A DNA stretch of 64,000 bases from SHVZ01 sp041906305 (GCA_041906305.1 JAYRJL010000003.1:248001-312000); one strand, 5' to 3'; positions 8,615 to 17,642 are shown, counted from the first letter of the stretch. Program-made: numbers and translations. Notes: a model not told the origin generated them from the letters alone.

Positions 8615-9340
8615 ATGGATGCGAGCCTTCGTCTCCGGACCGAGCGTACCGACGGCGCCGCCGTCGACGCCCTGCTGCCGCTTCCGCGCGGCAGCGATCC
8701 CGAGCGCGTGAAGGTCTTGCTCGACAAGATCGTCAAGGCCGGTGCCAAGGAAGAGACGGCAACGATGATCGCTGCACTCGCCGCGGCGCTTGCCACGAGG
8801 ACACTGACCGCCGCTCCGGGAAGCCAGTCGATCGACGCCACGCAAGGCGCGGTCGATGCGGTGCTGGATGCGGCAAAGGATGCGGAGACGACCATGAGCC
8901 GTAAGATCGCCGACATCATCAGGCGCCAGAAGCTGGCCAAGCTGGCTCCGACCGCGACCGTTCGCCAAGCCTGCAAGCTGATGGCCGAGCGCGCCGTCGG
9001 CGCGGTGCTGATCACCGAAGGTGGCGGCAAGCTCGCCGGCATCTTCACCGAAAGAGACCTGGTGAAGCGGGTCGCCGCCCCAGGTCTGGACGTCGAGAAG
9101 ACGACGCTTGCCGAGGTCATGACCCGGACGCCCGAGACGATGACACCGAGCGATCCGGCAGTCGTAGCCCTCCGGCGCATGCGCGACGGCGGCTTCCGAC
9201 ATATGCCGATCGTCGAAGGCGAGAAGCTTCTCGGGGTGGTCTCGGCACGAGACTTCATCGGCGCTGAGATGAAGCAGCTCGAGATCGAGACAGCGTTCCG
9301 CTCTGCCGTTCTCGCCGAGGGCTTCCGCCCGCAGGCCTGA
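8615..9340 (+). CDS. CBS-domain protein with an N-terminal extension
   Basis: Protein of 241 residues. The last about 145 form a tandem CBS pair (ADIIRRQKLAKLAPTATVRQA, GIFTERDLVKRV, then RHMPIVEGEKLLGVVSARDF), the fold that senses adenine nucleotides. The first about 90 residues, with a helical Ala-rich block, are not recognised. I chose ATG 8615; an internal ATG at 8894 (MSRKIADIIRR) with GGAG upstream would give a plain two-CBS protein. Codon use of the extension looks coding. Stand-alone CBS pairs of this type are often linked to stress or redox control, but no target is visible here. Confidence 0.75.
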   Translation: MDASLRLRTERTDGAAVDALLPLPRGSDPERVKVLLDKIVKAGAKEETATMIAALAAALATRTLTAAPGSQSIDATQGAVDAVLDAAKDAETTMSRKIADIIRRQKLAKLAPTATVRQACKLMAERAVGAVLITEGGGKLAGIFTERDLVKRVAAPGLDVEKTTLAEVMTRTPETMTPSDPAVVALRRMRDGGFRHMPIVEGEKLLGVVSARDFIGAEMKQLEIETAFRSAVLAEGFRPQA

Positions 9341-9498
9341 GCGAACTCGCGTCAGGCATCTGCAACTAATCTGTGACGCGCGCGTGGATGCGCGACTTAG
9401 CGCGCGCTCGCGAAATGAAAACGCGTTCAGATAAACGCCGGCCGGGTTGTCGGCCGTGGCGCCTTTCCTAGACTCGCGGCCATGCATGGACGGCGTTC

Positions 9499-9861
9499 AT
9501 GATCCCGGCGGACCTCGCCGGGCTCATCCAATCTCTGCGTTCGCTGTGGGCGATCGAGCTCCTGCTGCTGCTCCAGCGGCGGCGGGACCGATGGTCGGTC
9601 GACGACCTCGTCATCGAGCTGCGCAGCAGCCGGGCGCTGGTCGACGGCGTGCTCTCGCGCCTGCATGAGCTCGGGCTGGTCGAGCGCCTGCCCGACGGCA
9701 GCTACCACTACAAGGGCGGCTCGCCCGAGCGGGCGAAGCTGGTCGACGATCTGAGCCGGCTCCATGCCGAGCGGCCGCTGGCGATCGCACAGGCGCTGCA
9801 CGGCGCGCCGGACGAGAAGCTGCGCGCCTTCTCCGATGCCTTCCGGCTGAAGAAGGACTGA
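9499..9861 (+). CDS. Probable winged-helix DNA-binding protein
   Basis: Protein of 120 residues with a helix-turn-helix and wing pattern: the WSVDDLVIELRSSRALVDGVLSRL helices followed by LGLVERLPDGSYHY, which reads as recognition helix plus beta-hairpin. It is therefore a likely transcription factor, with no ligand domain beyond a short C-terminal helix. It is followed after four bases by two small DUF5985-like membrane proteins, so the three form an operon and the protein may control it or sense their state. Family assignment is by pattern only. Confidence 0.7.
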   Translation: MIPADLAGLIQSLRSLWAIELLLLLQRRRDRWSVDDLVIELRSSRALVDGVLSRLHELGLVERLPDGSYHYKGGSPERAKLVDDLSRLHAERPLAIAQALHGAPDEKLRAFSDAFRLKKD

Positions 9862-9865
9862 TCGC

Positions 9866-10135
9866 ATGACCATGACGTTCCCGGCCCTGGTCTATGTGAT
9901 GTGCGCGGCAAGCGCACTGGTCTGCACCGCGCTGCTGATCCGGAGCTATCGCAAGACGCGCGCGGCGCTGCTTTTGTGGAGCGCGATCGGCTTCGTCTTC
10001 CTCTCGGCCAACAACGTCTTTCTCGTCTGCGACCTCGTCCTCTTTCCCGAGATCGACTTCCTCCCGGCCCGTAACCTCTCGGCTCTGGCCGCGATCGGGG
10101 TGCTGCTCTACGGCTTCATCTGGGAGGCCGACTGA
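9866..10135 (+). CDS. DUF5985-like small membrane protein (first of pair)
   Basis: An 89-residue protein with three hydrophobic segments, at about residues 5-25, 34-57 and 67-85, separated by a short basic loop (RSYRKTRA). It fits the DUF5985 type of small integral membrane proteins, whose function is unknown. It resembles its downstream neighbour in layout, including the basic R-S/F-Y/W-R-K/R-T loop after the first segment. The stop overlaps the start of the next gene by one base (TGATG). Confidence 0.72.
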   Translation: MTMTFPALVYVMCAASALVCTALLIRSYRKTRAALLLWSAIGFVFLSANNVFLVCDLVLFPEIDFLPARNLSALAAIGVLLYGFIWEAD

Positions 10136-10395
10136 TGAGCGAGTTCATCGCCGGCGCCATCGTCCTCGGCTATCTCGTCGTGGGCGCATTCTTCCTCCGC
10201 TTCTGGCGGCGCACGCAGGACTCGCTCTTCGCGATCTTCGCCCTCGCCTTCTTCGTGCTCGCCGGCAACGGCGCGATCGTCACGCTCTCCGGCATCGAGC
10301 GCGAGGCCTTGAGCTGGGTCTACCTGCTGCGCGCCGCCGCCTTCACGCTGATCATCGCAGCGATCGTCCGAAAGAACCTGCCCGGGCGAGGATAG
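10135..10395 (+). CDS. DUF5985-like small membrane protein (second of pair)
   Basis: An 86-residue protein with three membrane segments, at about residues 5-23, 33-52 and 62-78, and a basic loop RFWRRTQDS after the first. It is probably a diverged copy of the gene before it; paired small membrane proteins of this kind may form a hetero-oligomer. It is the last gene of the winged-helix/DUF5985 operon. Function unknown. Confidence 0.72.
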   Translation: MSEFIAGAIVLGYLVVGAFFLRFWRRTQDSLFAIFALAFFVLAGNGAIVTLSGIEREALSWVYLLRAAAFTLIIAAIVRKNLPGRG

Positions 10396-10408
10396 CGCGC
10401 TCGCATTT

Positions 10409-10452
10409 TGCGGACATTAATCCTTGACAAAATCCGCAGTTTCTGACAGGTT
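10409..10452 (+). promoter_or_regulatory. Candidate promoter inside an inverted repeat, upstream of the portal gene
   Basis: TTGACA at 10424 is a consensus -35 element, with a weak candidate -10 (CAGGTT, 17-bp spacing). It is framed by TGCGGA at 10409-10414 and TCCGCA at 10433-10438, an inverted repeat that would overlap the -35 region. The region between 10396 and 10545 is AT-richer than its surroundings and holds nothing else. Confidence 0.35.
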
Positions 10453-10545
10453 GAGCGCTACTGGGGCGTAGCAGGCAAGCGTCGCTCCTTCCCCAATATC
10501 GCCTCTGATCGGCGGGCGCCAAACGGCGCCCCGCGGAGCATTTCC

Positions 10546-12137
10546 ATGACATGGATGGACCGGATGTCCGCGCTCCTGGCGCGGAAGTCGTCGCGCGCGA
10601 GCGCGGCGGTGGCAGCGGTCGGCCTGGCACCGGCGCGCTGGACGCCCAGGCGCTACGACCGCCTGGCCGAGGAAGGCTACCGCAAGAACGTCGTCGCCTA
10701 TCGATGCGTGCGCGAGGTGGCGCGCGCGTGCGCCTCGGTGCCCTGGCTCCTCTACAAGAGCGCGCAAGAACTCGACACGCATCCGCTGCTCGACCTCCTC
10801 CGCCGGCCGAACCCGCGCCAGTCGGGACCGGAGCTGATTGAGGCAGCGATCGGCCACCTGCTGCTCTCCGGCAATGCCTATCTTGAGGTCGTCCGTCCCG
10901 ACGGCGAGGCGCCACGCGAGCTCTACGCGCTCCGTCCCGACCGCATGCGGATCGTGCCCGACGTCTCAGGCGTGCCGCACTCCTATCGCTACGAGGTCGA
11001 GGGACGCAGCGTCGACTGGCCGGTCGACCCGATCACCGGCACGTCCGACGTGCTGCATCTCCGGGACTTCCACCCGCTCGACGACTGGTATGGGCTCTCG
11101 CCGATCGAGGCGGCAGCATCCGCGATCGACCAGCACAACGCCGCGGCCGAGCACAATGCGGCGCTGCTGCAGAACGGCGCTCGGCCCTCCGGCGCGCTGG
11201 TATTTCGATCCGATCCCGGACCCGACGGCATCCGCCGCGTCGAGGAGGCGCTGCTGGACCGCACGCAGGGTCATCGACAGGCCGGCCACTCGTCCTCGGT
11301 GGCGACGTCGACTGGAAGGAGCTGGGCTTCTCGCCGAAGGACATGGACTTCGCCGAGCTCAAGGCGCAGGCCGCCCGCGAGATCGCCGCCGCCTTCGGCG
11401 TGCCGCATCTGCTGGTCGTCTCGGGTGAAGCCACCTACAGCAATCGCGCCGACGCCCGTCTCGAGCTCTGGGAGCACACGGTCATCCCGCTGCTCGACCG
11501 CCAGTCGTCGGCGCTCTCGACCTGGCTCGGCCCGATGTTCGGCAAGGACCTCCGCCTCGCCCACGACCTCGATGAGATCCCGGCGCTCGCGCCGCGCCGC
11601 CGTCTCAAGTGGCAGCAGATCCAACAAGCCGACTTCCTGACGCTGAACGAGAAACGCCAAGCTCTCGGATACGCCCCGGTTGCCGGCGGCGACGGAGAAG
11701 GCGAGCAGAAGAGTTCGGAGGATTTTCGACGCCTTCACGGGTACGAGCAGCCGAGGAAGCCCGCCGGCGGCCAAGATGGAGGGCGTTGGTCAAGTTCTCC
11801 CGAAAGCTTCGTCTCACTACTGCAAGGGCGAGTTATTCGCTCACCTGGAACTCGCCGCCCTCCCGTTGGCCGGCCCGGAGCGGGCAGCGGCGGCCAGCGC
11901 GGAGGTGACGGCGGCATTCCGCCGAGGCTTCCGCCCCGCAATCCATTTCCAGACAAACCCGAGTGCAATGAACAATGGCGACGAGCTGTCGAAGACTGCA
12001 AAGCCGAAGATGATAGAATGGCGGCCCAGCCATGGTCGGCGAGATCATCTCGTCTTTTCGGTTACGATTTCCTCGATTGCCTCGAAATCCGCATCAGCGA
12101 GGCGTGCGGCGGGAAGCCAATCGGTAAGAAGGCGATG
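10546..12137 (+). pseudogene. HK97/GTA-type phage portal gene with Cys-containing C-terminal tail, frameshifted
   Basis: The first frame gives portal residues to about 11283 (the RYDRLAEEGYRKNVVAYRCVREVA start, LLLSGNAYLEVVRPDG, FHPLDDWYGLSPIEAA, LLQNGARPSGAL). The rest continues in the -1 frame from about 11286 (RPLVLGGDVDWKEL, AAAFGVPHLLV, ELWEHTVIPLLDR, DFLTLNEKRQALGYAP). The break falls in a GGCC-rich spot; loss of one GGCC unit would explain it. Beyond the portal domain comes an unusual tail with PRKPAGGQDGGRW and a Cys-containing block (CNEQWRRAVEDC, SEACGGKPIG). No capsid, protease, terminase or tail gene accompanies it. The tail reads without a stop into the TPR gene, so the 3' limit is arbitrary. 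Confidence 0.75.
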
Positions 12138-12161
12138 ACCGGCCTCAAAGGAGCTTGCGAA

Positions 12162-12662
12162 ATGAGTTCGCACCCCACCTCGTATCGCGATTCATCGTTG
12201 GTCAACCGGGCCAAAGACCTGTCGAGCGCCGGTGACTACGAAGGTGCGATAGAAGCGTACACACTGCACCTTACTCAGTTCCCTGAGGATGCCAGCGCGT
12301 TAAGGTGGCGGGCATTTGCGTTGCAGCAGACCGAGCGCTTCGCGGAGGCTATCGTTGACTTGGAGCGGTCTCTTTGCATCGTCCCAGGCTTTCCACCGGC
12401 CGTCTTCCATCGAGCGGAAGCCCTAGCCGCTCTGGGATACTACGACGAAGCACTTGATGAATTTGATCGACTGGAAGTCGCGGTCCCTGGCTATAACACT
12501 CAGACGATTGCGATGTTTCGTGCACACTGCCTCATCGAACTCGGGCGCTATGAAGAGGCCCTCGCCAATATCCGACGCCTGCCTGAGGGACGCGGGATCG
12601 TTGGTCGCGAACGGGCCGCGCTGATGGAACGGCTTCCTGTCGATCGACGAGACGCTCGATAG
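12162..12662 (+). CDS. TPR protein directly behind the portal-tail remnant
   Basis: Protein of 166 residues with three to four tetratricopeptide repeats: GDYEGAIEAYTLHLTQFPED, ERFAEAIVDLERSLCIVPGF, GYYDEALDEFDRLEV and GRYEEALANIRRLPEG. ATG 12162 has a good ribosome binding site (AAAGGAG, 8 bases before) although the upstream frame is open into it, so independent translation is most likely. Its base composition is clearly lower in G+C than the neighbours and it uses AT-ending codons, a sign of recent arrival. TPR proteins are protein-binding scaffolds; an immunity-like role for the preceding tail is possible but is inference only. Confidence 0.72.
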   Translation: MSSHPTSYRDSSLVNRAKDLSSAGDYEGAIEAYTLHLTQFPEDASALRWRAFALQQTERFAEAIVDLERSLCIVPGFPPAVFHRAEALAALGYYDEALDEFDRLEVAVPGYNTQTIAMFRAHCLIELGRYEEALANIRRLPEGRGIVGRERAALMERLPVDRRDAR

Positions 12663-12706
12663 CGTCTCTCGCATTGTGAGCCATCAATCGCCTGAAACTG
12701 CCGGAC

Positions 12707-13762
12707 CTACCGCCGCGCCGCGTTGAACATTTCCAGCGCAGCGGCGCCCGGCACGAGGTCGACCTCGCTGAGACGATTCAGCGGCGTGTCGATGGTCTGC
12801 AGGTGGCCGTGCAGGTCCTTCGGGTTGGGGTCCAGGTAAAGCAGCCCGGTCGCGATCTCGCCCTCGGCGTTCTTTTTCTGCAGATACGTCATCGCGGCGA
12901 TGCGGTCGTGGACGTCGTAGTCGGCGGCCAGCTTGTAGAGATTGAGCACCGAGCCGTCGTGCTGGGTCACCTGCTCGAGCGTGCCCTCCGGGTAGTCGGC
13001 CGTGATCTCCGAGCGCGTCGGCATGTAGTCGAGAGCGTTCACCGCCTCGTTGTGCTCGCGCACGTAATCGAAGCTCTTGGTCGATCCGGCGTGGTTGTTG
13101 AAGGCGACGCAGGGCGAGATGCAGTCGATGAAGGCGGCGCCGCGGTGGCGGAGCGCCCCCTTGATCAGCGGCACCAGCTGGTGCTTGTCGCCGGAGAACG
13201 AGCGGGCGACGTAGGTGGCGCCGAGCTGAAGGGCGAGCGCCACCATGTCGATCGGCGAGTCGTTGTTGTCCGCGCCCCACTTGCTCTTGGAGCCGGCATC
13301 GGCGGTCGCCGAGAACTGGCCTTTGGTCAGGCCGTACACGCCGTTGTTCTCGACGATGTAGACCATGTCGACACCGCGCCGGATCGCGTGGGCGAATTGG
13401 CCGAGACCGATCGAGGCGGAGTCGCCGTCGCCCGAGACGCCGAGGTAGGTCAGCTCGCGGTTGGCGAGGTTGGCGCCGGTCAGCACCGACGGCATGCGGC
13501 CATGCACCGAGTTGAAGCCGTGGCTCTGTCCTAAGAAGTACGTCGGCGTCTTCGACGAACAGCCGATGCCCGAGAGCTTGGCGAGGCGATGCGGCTCGAG
13601 GTCGAGCTCGAAGCAGGCCTGGACGATCGCCGCCGAGATCGAGTCGTGCCCGCAGCCGGCGCAGAGGGTCGAGACCGTGCCCTCGTAGTCGCGGCGGGTG
13701 AACCCGAGCTTGTTCTTCGGCAGGCCCGGGTGGCGGAACTTCGGCTTCGGCAGGTAGCTCAT
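12707..13762 (-). CDS. korB: 2-oxoglutarate:ferredoxin oxidoreductase, beta subunit
   Basis: Thiamine-diphosphate-binding subunit of 351 residues. The CAGCGHDSISAAI block near the N-terminus, the TPP motif GDGDSASIGLGQFAHAI and the metal-site NNGVYGLTKGQFSAT are all intact. With KorA it oxidatively decarboxylates 2-oxoglutarate to succinyl-CoA, reducing ferredoxin; other 2-oxoacids are possible. The start at 13762 follows from the four-base ATGA overlap with the korA stop and the family-typical N-terminus. It is the last gene of the kor operon, and its 3' end is convergent with the TPR gene, 44 bases away. Confidence 0.9.
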   Translation of the reverse strand: MSYLPKPKFRHPGLPKNKLGFTRRDYEGTVSTLCAGCGHDSISAAIVQACFELDLEPHRLAKLSGIGCSSKTPTYFLGQSHGFNSVHGRMPSVLTGANLANRELTYLGVSGDGDSASIGLGQFAHAIRRGVDMVYIVENNGVYGLTKGQFSATADAGSKSKWGADNNDSPIDMVALALQLGATYVARSFSGDKHQLVPLIKGALRHRGAAFIDCISPCVAFNNHAGSTKSFDYVREHNEAVNALDYMPTRSEITADYPEGTLEQVTQHDGSVLNLYKLAADYDVHDRIAAMTYLQKKNAEGEIATGLLYLDPNPKDLHGHLQTIDTPLNRLSEVDLVPGAAALEMFNAARR

Positions 13763-15591
13763 GATACGGCCTTCCGGAAGGGAACCACGGCCGCCTCTTC
13801 GGCGATCGTGTCGGCGATGAACTTGGCGGTGATCGGCGTGCCTTCGTAGTGCAGCACCGAGATCATCTTGGCCGGATCGATCCCGCATTCGCTCATCAGC
13901 AGCGTGCGCATCTGGCCGTCGCGGTTCTGCTCGACGACGAAGAGGCGGTCATGCGCGGCGCAGAATGCGGTCACGTCCTGGTGGAACGGGAAGGCCCGGA
14001 GCCTGAGCGTGTTCACGTGCACGCCCTGGGCGGTGAGCTTGGCCACCGCCTCGTCCATCGAGGGCGAGGTCGATCCGTAGTAGATGACGCCGAGCTTCGT
14101 CGGCTGGGCCGCGTCCTTCCGGACCGGCTGCGGCACCAGCGTCTTGGCGGTGTCGAACTTCCGGAGCAGCCGCGTCATGTTCTCGACGTAGGCCGGGCCC
14201 TCCTCGGTGTAGCGCGCGTACTGGTCCTTGCTGGTGCCGCGCGTGAAGAAGGCGCCCTTGTTCGGGTGCGTGCCGGGATAGGTGCGGTAGGCGATGCCGT
14301 CGCCGTCGACGTCGAGGTAGCGGCCGAAGGGCTTGCCGGAGTCGAGATCCTCGGCCGTCATCACCTTGCCGCGGTCGAGACGGCGCGTGTCGTCCCACTT
14401 GAACGGGGCGCAGAGCCGCTCGTTCATGCCGATGTCGAGATCGAGCATGACGAAGATCGGCGTCTGCAGCCGGTCGGCGAGGTCGAAGGCCTGAGCGCCG
14501 AAGTCGAAGCACTCCTTCCCGTCCTCAGGCAGCAGCAGCACGTGCTTGGTGTCGCCGTGGCTGGCATAAGCCGCCGAGAGGATGTCGCATTGCTGGGTGC
14601 GGGTCGGCATGCCGGTCGAAGGCCCGGCCCGCTGAACGTCGAAGATCACCGCCGGAATCTCGGCGAAATAAGCAAGGCCGATGAACTCCTGCATCAGCGA
14701 GACGCCGGGTCCGGAGGTGGAGGTGAAGGCGCGCGAGCCGTTCCAGCCGGCGCCGATCACCATGCCGATCGAGGCGAGCTCGTCCTCGGCCTGGACGATC
14801 GCGTATTTCCGCTTCGAGGTCGTGGGATCGACTCGGAAGCGCTTGCAGTGGCTGGTGAAGGCCTCGGCCAGCGACGAGGACGGGGTGATCGGATACCAGG
14901 CGCAGACCGTGGCGCCGCCATAGACGGCACCGAGCGCCGCGGCCGAGTTGCCCTCGACCATGATGCGGTCGCCGACCTTGTCGGACTTCCTCAAGCGAAG
15001 TCCGATCGGGCACGGCAGGTTCTTCAGCGCGTAGTCGCGGCCCATGTGCATCGCCGCGATGTTCGGCTTGATCAGCTTCTCCTTGCCCCAGAACTGCTCG
15101 CCGATCAGCTTCTCGACGACCTCGACGTCCATGTCGAGGAGAGCCGAAAGCGCGCCGACATACATGACGTTCTTGAACAGCTGGCGCTGACGCGGATCGG
15201 TGTAGGCCTCGTTGCACATCTGGGTCAGCGGCACGCCCAGCACGGTCACGTCGTCGCGGAACTTCGACGGCGGCAGCGGCTTGGTCGAGTCGTAGAGCAC
15301 GTAGCCACCCGGCTCGACCGAGGCCATGTCGGCGTCCCAGGTCTGCGGGTTCATCGGCACCATGAGATCGACGCCGCCGCGGCTGCCGAGCCATCCGGCT
15401 TCCGACACCCGCACCTCGTACCAGGTCGGCAGGCCCTGGATGTTTGAGGGGAAGATGTTGCGCGGCGTCGCCGGGATGCCCATCCGCAAGATGATCTTCC
15501 CGAACAAGGTGTTGGCGCTGGCCGACCCCGAGCCGTTGACGTTGGCGAACTTGACGACGAAATCGTTGATACGCTCTAGCGGCTTCGGCAT
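13759..15591 (-). CDS. korA: 2-oxoglutarate:ferredoxin oxidoreductase, fused gamma-alpha subunit
   Basis: Protein of 610 residues. The N-terminal about 190 residues are the gamma domain (FANVNGSGSASANTLFGKIILRMG) and the rest is the alpha domain with the pyrimidine-side TPP block (GGATVCAWYPITPSSSLAEAF), TSTSGPGVSLMQEF and a C-terminal Rossmann-like domain. The gamma-alpha fusion is the usual KorA arrangement. The start ATG 15591 gives MPKPLERINDFVV and overlaps the end of the upstream Fe-S flavoprotein gene by 16 bases. The four-base overlap with korB couples the two subunits. Confidence 0.9.
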   Translation of the reverse strand: MPKPLERINDFVVKFANVNGSGSASANTLFGKIILRMGIPATPRNIFPSNIQGLPTWYEVRVSEAGWLGSRGGVDLMVPMNPQTWDADMASVEPGGYVLYDSTKPLPPSKFRDDVTVLGVPLTQMCNEAYTDPRQRQLFKNVMYVGALSALLDMDVEVVEKLIGEQFWGKEKLIKPNIAAMHMGRDYALKNLPCPIGLRLRKSDKVGDRIMVEGNSAAALGAVYGGATVCAWYPITPSSSLAEAFTSHCKRFRVDPTTSKRKYAIVQAEDELASIGMVIGAGWNGSRAFTSTSGPGVSLMQEFIGLAYFAEIPAVIFDVQRAGPSTGMPTRTQQCDILSAAYASHGDTKHVLLLPEDGKECFDFGAQAFDLADRLQTPIFVMLDLDIGMNERLCAPFKWDDTRRLDRGKVMTAEDLDSGKPFGRYLDVDGDGIAYRTYPGTHPNKGAFFTRGTSKDQYARYTEEGPAYVENMTRLLRKFDTAKTLVPQPVRKDAAQPTKLGVIYYGSTSPSMDEAVAKLTAQGVHVNTLRLRAFPFHQDVTAFCAAHDRLFVVEQNRDGQMRTLLMSECGIDPAKMISVLHYEGTPITAKFIADTIAEEAAVVPFRKAVS

Positions 15592-17366
15592 GCGGCACCC
15601 GCGTGTGTCATCTCGATCAGGAATTTCTGCATGTCCCAGGCGCCGGTCGGGCACCGCTCGGCACAGAGACCGCAGTGGAGGCAGACATCCTCGTCCTTGG
15701 CCATGATGCGGCCGGTCTTGAGGATGTCGGAGAGATAGAGGTCCTGCGTCTTGTTGCGCGCCGGCTGGGTCAGCCGCTCGCGGAGTTCATCCTCCTCGCC
15801 GTTGGCGGTGAAGGTGATGCAGTCGACAGGACAGATGTCGACGCAGGCGTCGCACTCGATGCAGAGGTTCTTCGAGAAGACCGTCTGGACGTCGCAGTTG
15901 AGGCAGCGCTGGGTCTCGGCATATCCCAGCTTGGCGTCGAAGCCGAGCTCGACCTCGACCTTGATGTCCTTCAAGGTCGTGCCGAGGTCGCGCCACGGCA
16001 CCTTGTTGCGGAGCGCCGCCGAGATGTCGTTGTCGTAGCTCCACTCATGGATGCCCATCTTCTGGGACGCCACGTTCACCCCCGGCGGCGGCCGGTCGGC
16101 CAGGTTCTCGCCGTTCAGGAACTTGTCGATCGAGATCGCCGCGTCGTGGCCGTGCGCCACCGCCCAGATGATGTTCTTCGGACCGAAGGCGGCGTCGCCG
16201 CCGAAGAAGACGTTGGGGATCGTCGACTGCATCGTCTTCGGATCGACCTTGGGCCTGGCCCAGCGATCGAACTCCATGCCGATGTCGCGCTCGATCCAGG
16301 GAAACGCGTTCTCCTGGCCGATCGCGACCAGCACGTCATCGCATTCGATGACGACCTCCGGCTCGCCGGTCGGCACCAGCTCGCGCCGGCCCTTCTCGTC
16401 CTTGCGCGCGGCGACCTTCTCGAACGACATGCCCTTGAGCTTGCCGTTGTCGTGCAGGAAGGCCTTCGGCACCAGGTAGTTCATGATCGGGATGCCTTCG
16501 TGCTGGGCATCCTCCTTCTCCCAGGGCGAGGCCTTCATCTCCTCGAAGCCCGAGCGCACCACCACGGTGACGGTCTCGCCGCCGAGGCGCTTGGAGGAAC
16601 GGCAGCAATCCATCGCGGTGTTGCCGCCGCCGAGCACGATCACGCGCTTGCCGATCTTGTCGATATGGCCGAACGAGACGTTGGAGAGCCAGTCGATGCC
16701 GATATGGATGTTCTTCGCCGCTTCCTGGCGGCCCGGGATCTCGAGGTCGCGACCACGCGGCGCACCGGATCCCACGAAGATCGCGTCATAGCCCTCGGCC
16801 AGGAGACCCTTCAGGCTGTCGACGCGCTGGCCGAGCCTGAGCTCGATGTTGCCGAGGCCGGTGATGTAGCCGACCTCCTCGTCGATCACCTCTTCCGGCA
16901 GCCGGAAGCGCGGGATCTGGCTGCGGATCATGCCGCCGGCCTTGGGATCGGAGTCGTAGACGGTGCAGGCGTAGCCGAGCGTCGCAAGATCGCGGACCAC
17001 GGTCAGCGATGCCGGGCCGGCGCCGATCATCGCGACGCGCCTGCCGTTCTTCGGCGCGTCGGGCTTCGGCAGCTGAGCCTTGATGTCGCCCTTGAAGTCG
17101 GCGGCGACGCGCTTCAAGCGGCAGATCGCGACCGGCTCGGCCTCCACCCTGCCGCGCCGGCAGGCCGGCTCGCACGGACGGTCGCAGGTGCGCCCGAGGA
17201 TTCCCGGGAACACGTTCGACTTCCAGTTCACCATGTAGGCGTCGCCGTAGCGTCCGGCGGCGATCAGCCGAATGTATTCAGGTACCGGCGTATGCGCCGG
17301 GCACGCCCATTGGCAATCGACGACCTTGTGGAAATAGTCGGGGCGCGAGATGTCGGTTGGCTGCAC
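15576..17366 (-). CDS. FAD/NAD(P) iron-sulfur oxidoreductase partner of KorAB (GltD/NfnB type)
   Basis: Protein of 596 residues with, in order, an N-terminal Cys-rich Fe-S domain (CQWACPAHTPVPEY, GRTCDRPCEPACRRG), an FAD Rossmann motif (IGAGPAS), an NAD(P) motif (VLGGGNTAMDCCR) and two C-terminal [4Fe-4S] clusters (CIECDACVDICPVDC and CLHCGLCAERCP). This is glutamate-synthase small-subunit architecture plus ferredoxin domains. In this operon it most likely moves electrons from KorAB-reduced clusters to NAD(P), which is how related alphaproteobacterial clusters are read. GTG start. Located first in the operon. The function as electron acceptor is inferred from position. Confidence 0.85.
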   Translation of the reverse strand: MQPTDISRPDYFHKVVDCQWACPAHTPVPEYIRLIAAGRYGDAYMVNWKSNVFPGILGRTCDRPCEPACRRGRVEAEPVAICRLKRVAADFKGDIKAQLPKPDAPKNGRRVAMIGAGPASLTVVRDLATLGYACTVYDSDPKAGGMIRSQIPRFRLPEEVIDEEVGYITGLGNIELRLGQRVDSLKGLLAEGYDAIFVGSGAPRGRDLEIPGRQEAAKNIHIGIDWLSNVSFGHIDKIGKRVIVLGGGNTAMDCCRSSKRLGGETVTVVVRSGFEEMKASPWEKEDAQHEGIPIMNYLVPKAFLHDNGKLKGMSFEKVAARKDEKGRRELVPTGEPEVVIECDDVLVAIGQENAFPWIERDIGMEFDRWARPKVDPKTMQSTIPNVFFGGDAAFGPKNIIWAVAHGHDAAISIDKFLNGENLADRPPPGVNVASQKMGIHEWSYDNDISAALRNKVPWRDLGTTLKDIKVEVELGFDAKLGYAETQRCLNCDVQTVFSKNLCIECDACVDICPVDCITFTANGEEDELRERLTQPARNKTQDLYLSDILKTGRIMAKDEDVCLHCGLCAERCPTGAWDMQKFLIEMTHAGAACRSR

Positions 17367-17432
17367 TGTCTTTGAGCTCCAGAGCGTCCTTCGAGCCGCC
17401 GCTGGAGCTTCAGGTCCAGCGGAAGCCGGACG

Positions 17433-17642
17433 CTATCTCCCGGCGAGGGTGTCCGCTTCGTCTTCCAAAGCCTCGGCGATGTGGACCAGCTCCTGGCTGA
17501 TCTCCGGCATCGCGGTTTCCTCGGATACGACACGACAGCGTTTGGCGAGCGCGCGCAGCCGATCGGCGCTGCCCGGTTTGGTCGACGGGCGCGATCGTGC
17601 CGGCGCCGTCGTGCGTCTTTTGGCGGTAGCCCGGGTCCGCAT
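17433..17642 (-). CDS. Small basic-N-terminus protein, unknown
   Basis: A 69-residue protein with an Arg/Lys/Ser/Pro-rich first half (MRTRATAKRRTT...) and an acidic helical second half (PEISQELVHIAEALEDEADTLAG). The ATG at 17642 has an excellent ribosome binding site, GGGGAGGA six bases upstream, which is the main argument that it is real. It is not recognised as any named family. It lies upstream of the kor operon on the same strand with 66 bases between, so it could be its first gene. Confidence 0.55.
   Translation of the reverse strand: MRTRATAKRRTTAPARSRPSTKPGSADRLRALAKRCRVVSEETAMPEISQELVHIAEALEDEADTLAGR

Noticed and set aside
9341..9498. GC-rich and inverted short repeats (GCGTT-AACGC) after the CBS gene, considered as a terminator
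   Set aside because: Stem is only five pairs and there is no T-run on the plus strand.
11680..12138. Alternative reading frame in the portal-tail region as a separate gene
   Set aside because: The frame has no ribosome binding site and no motif, whereas the other frame holds the portal end and the Cys-containing tail.
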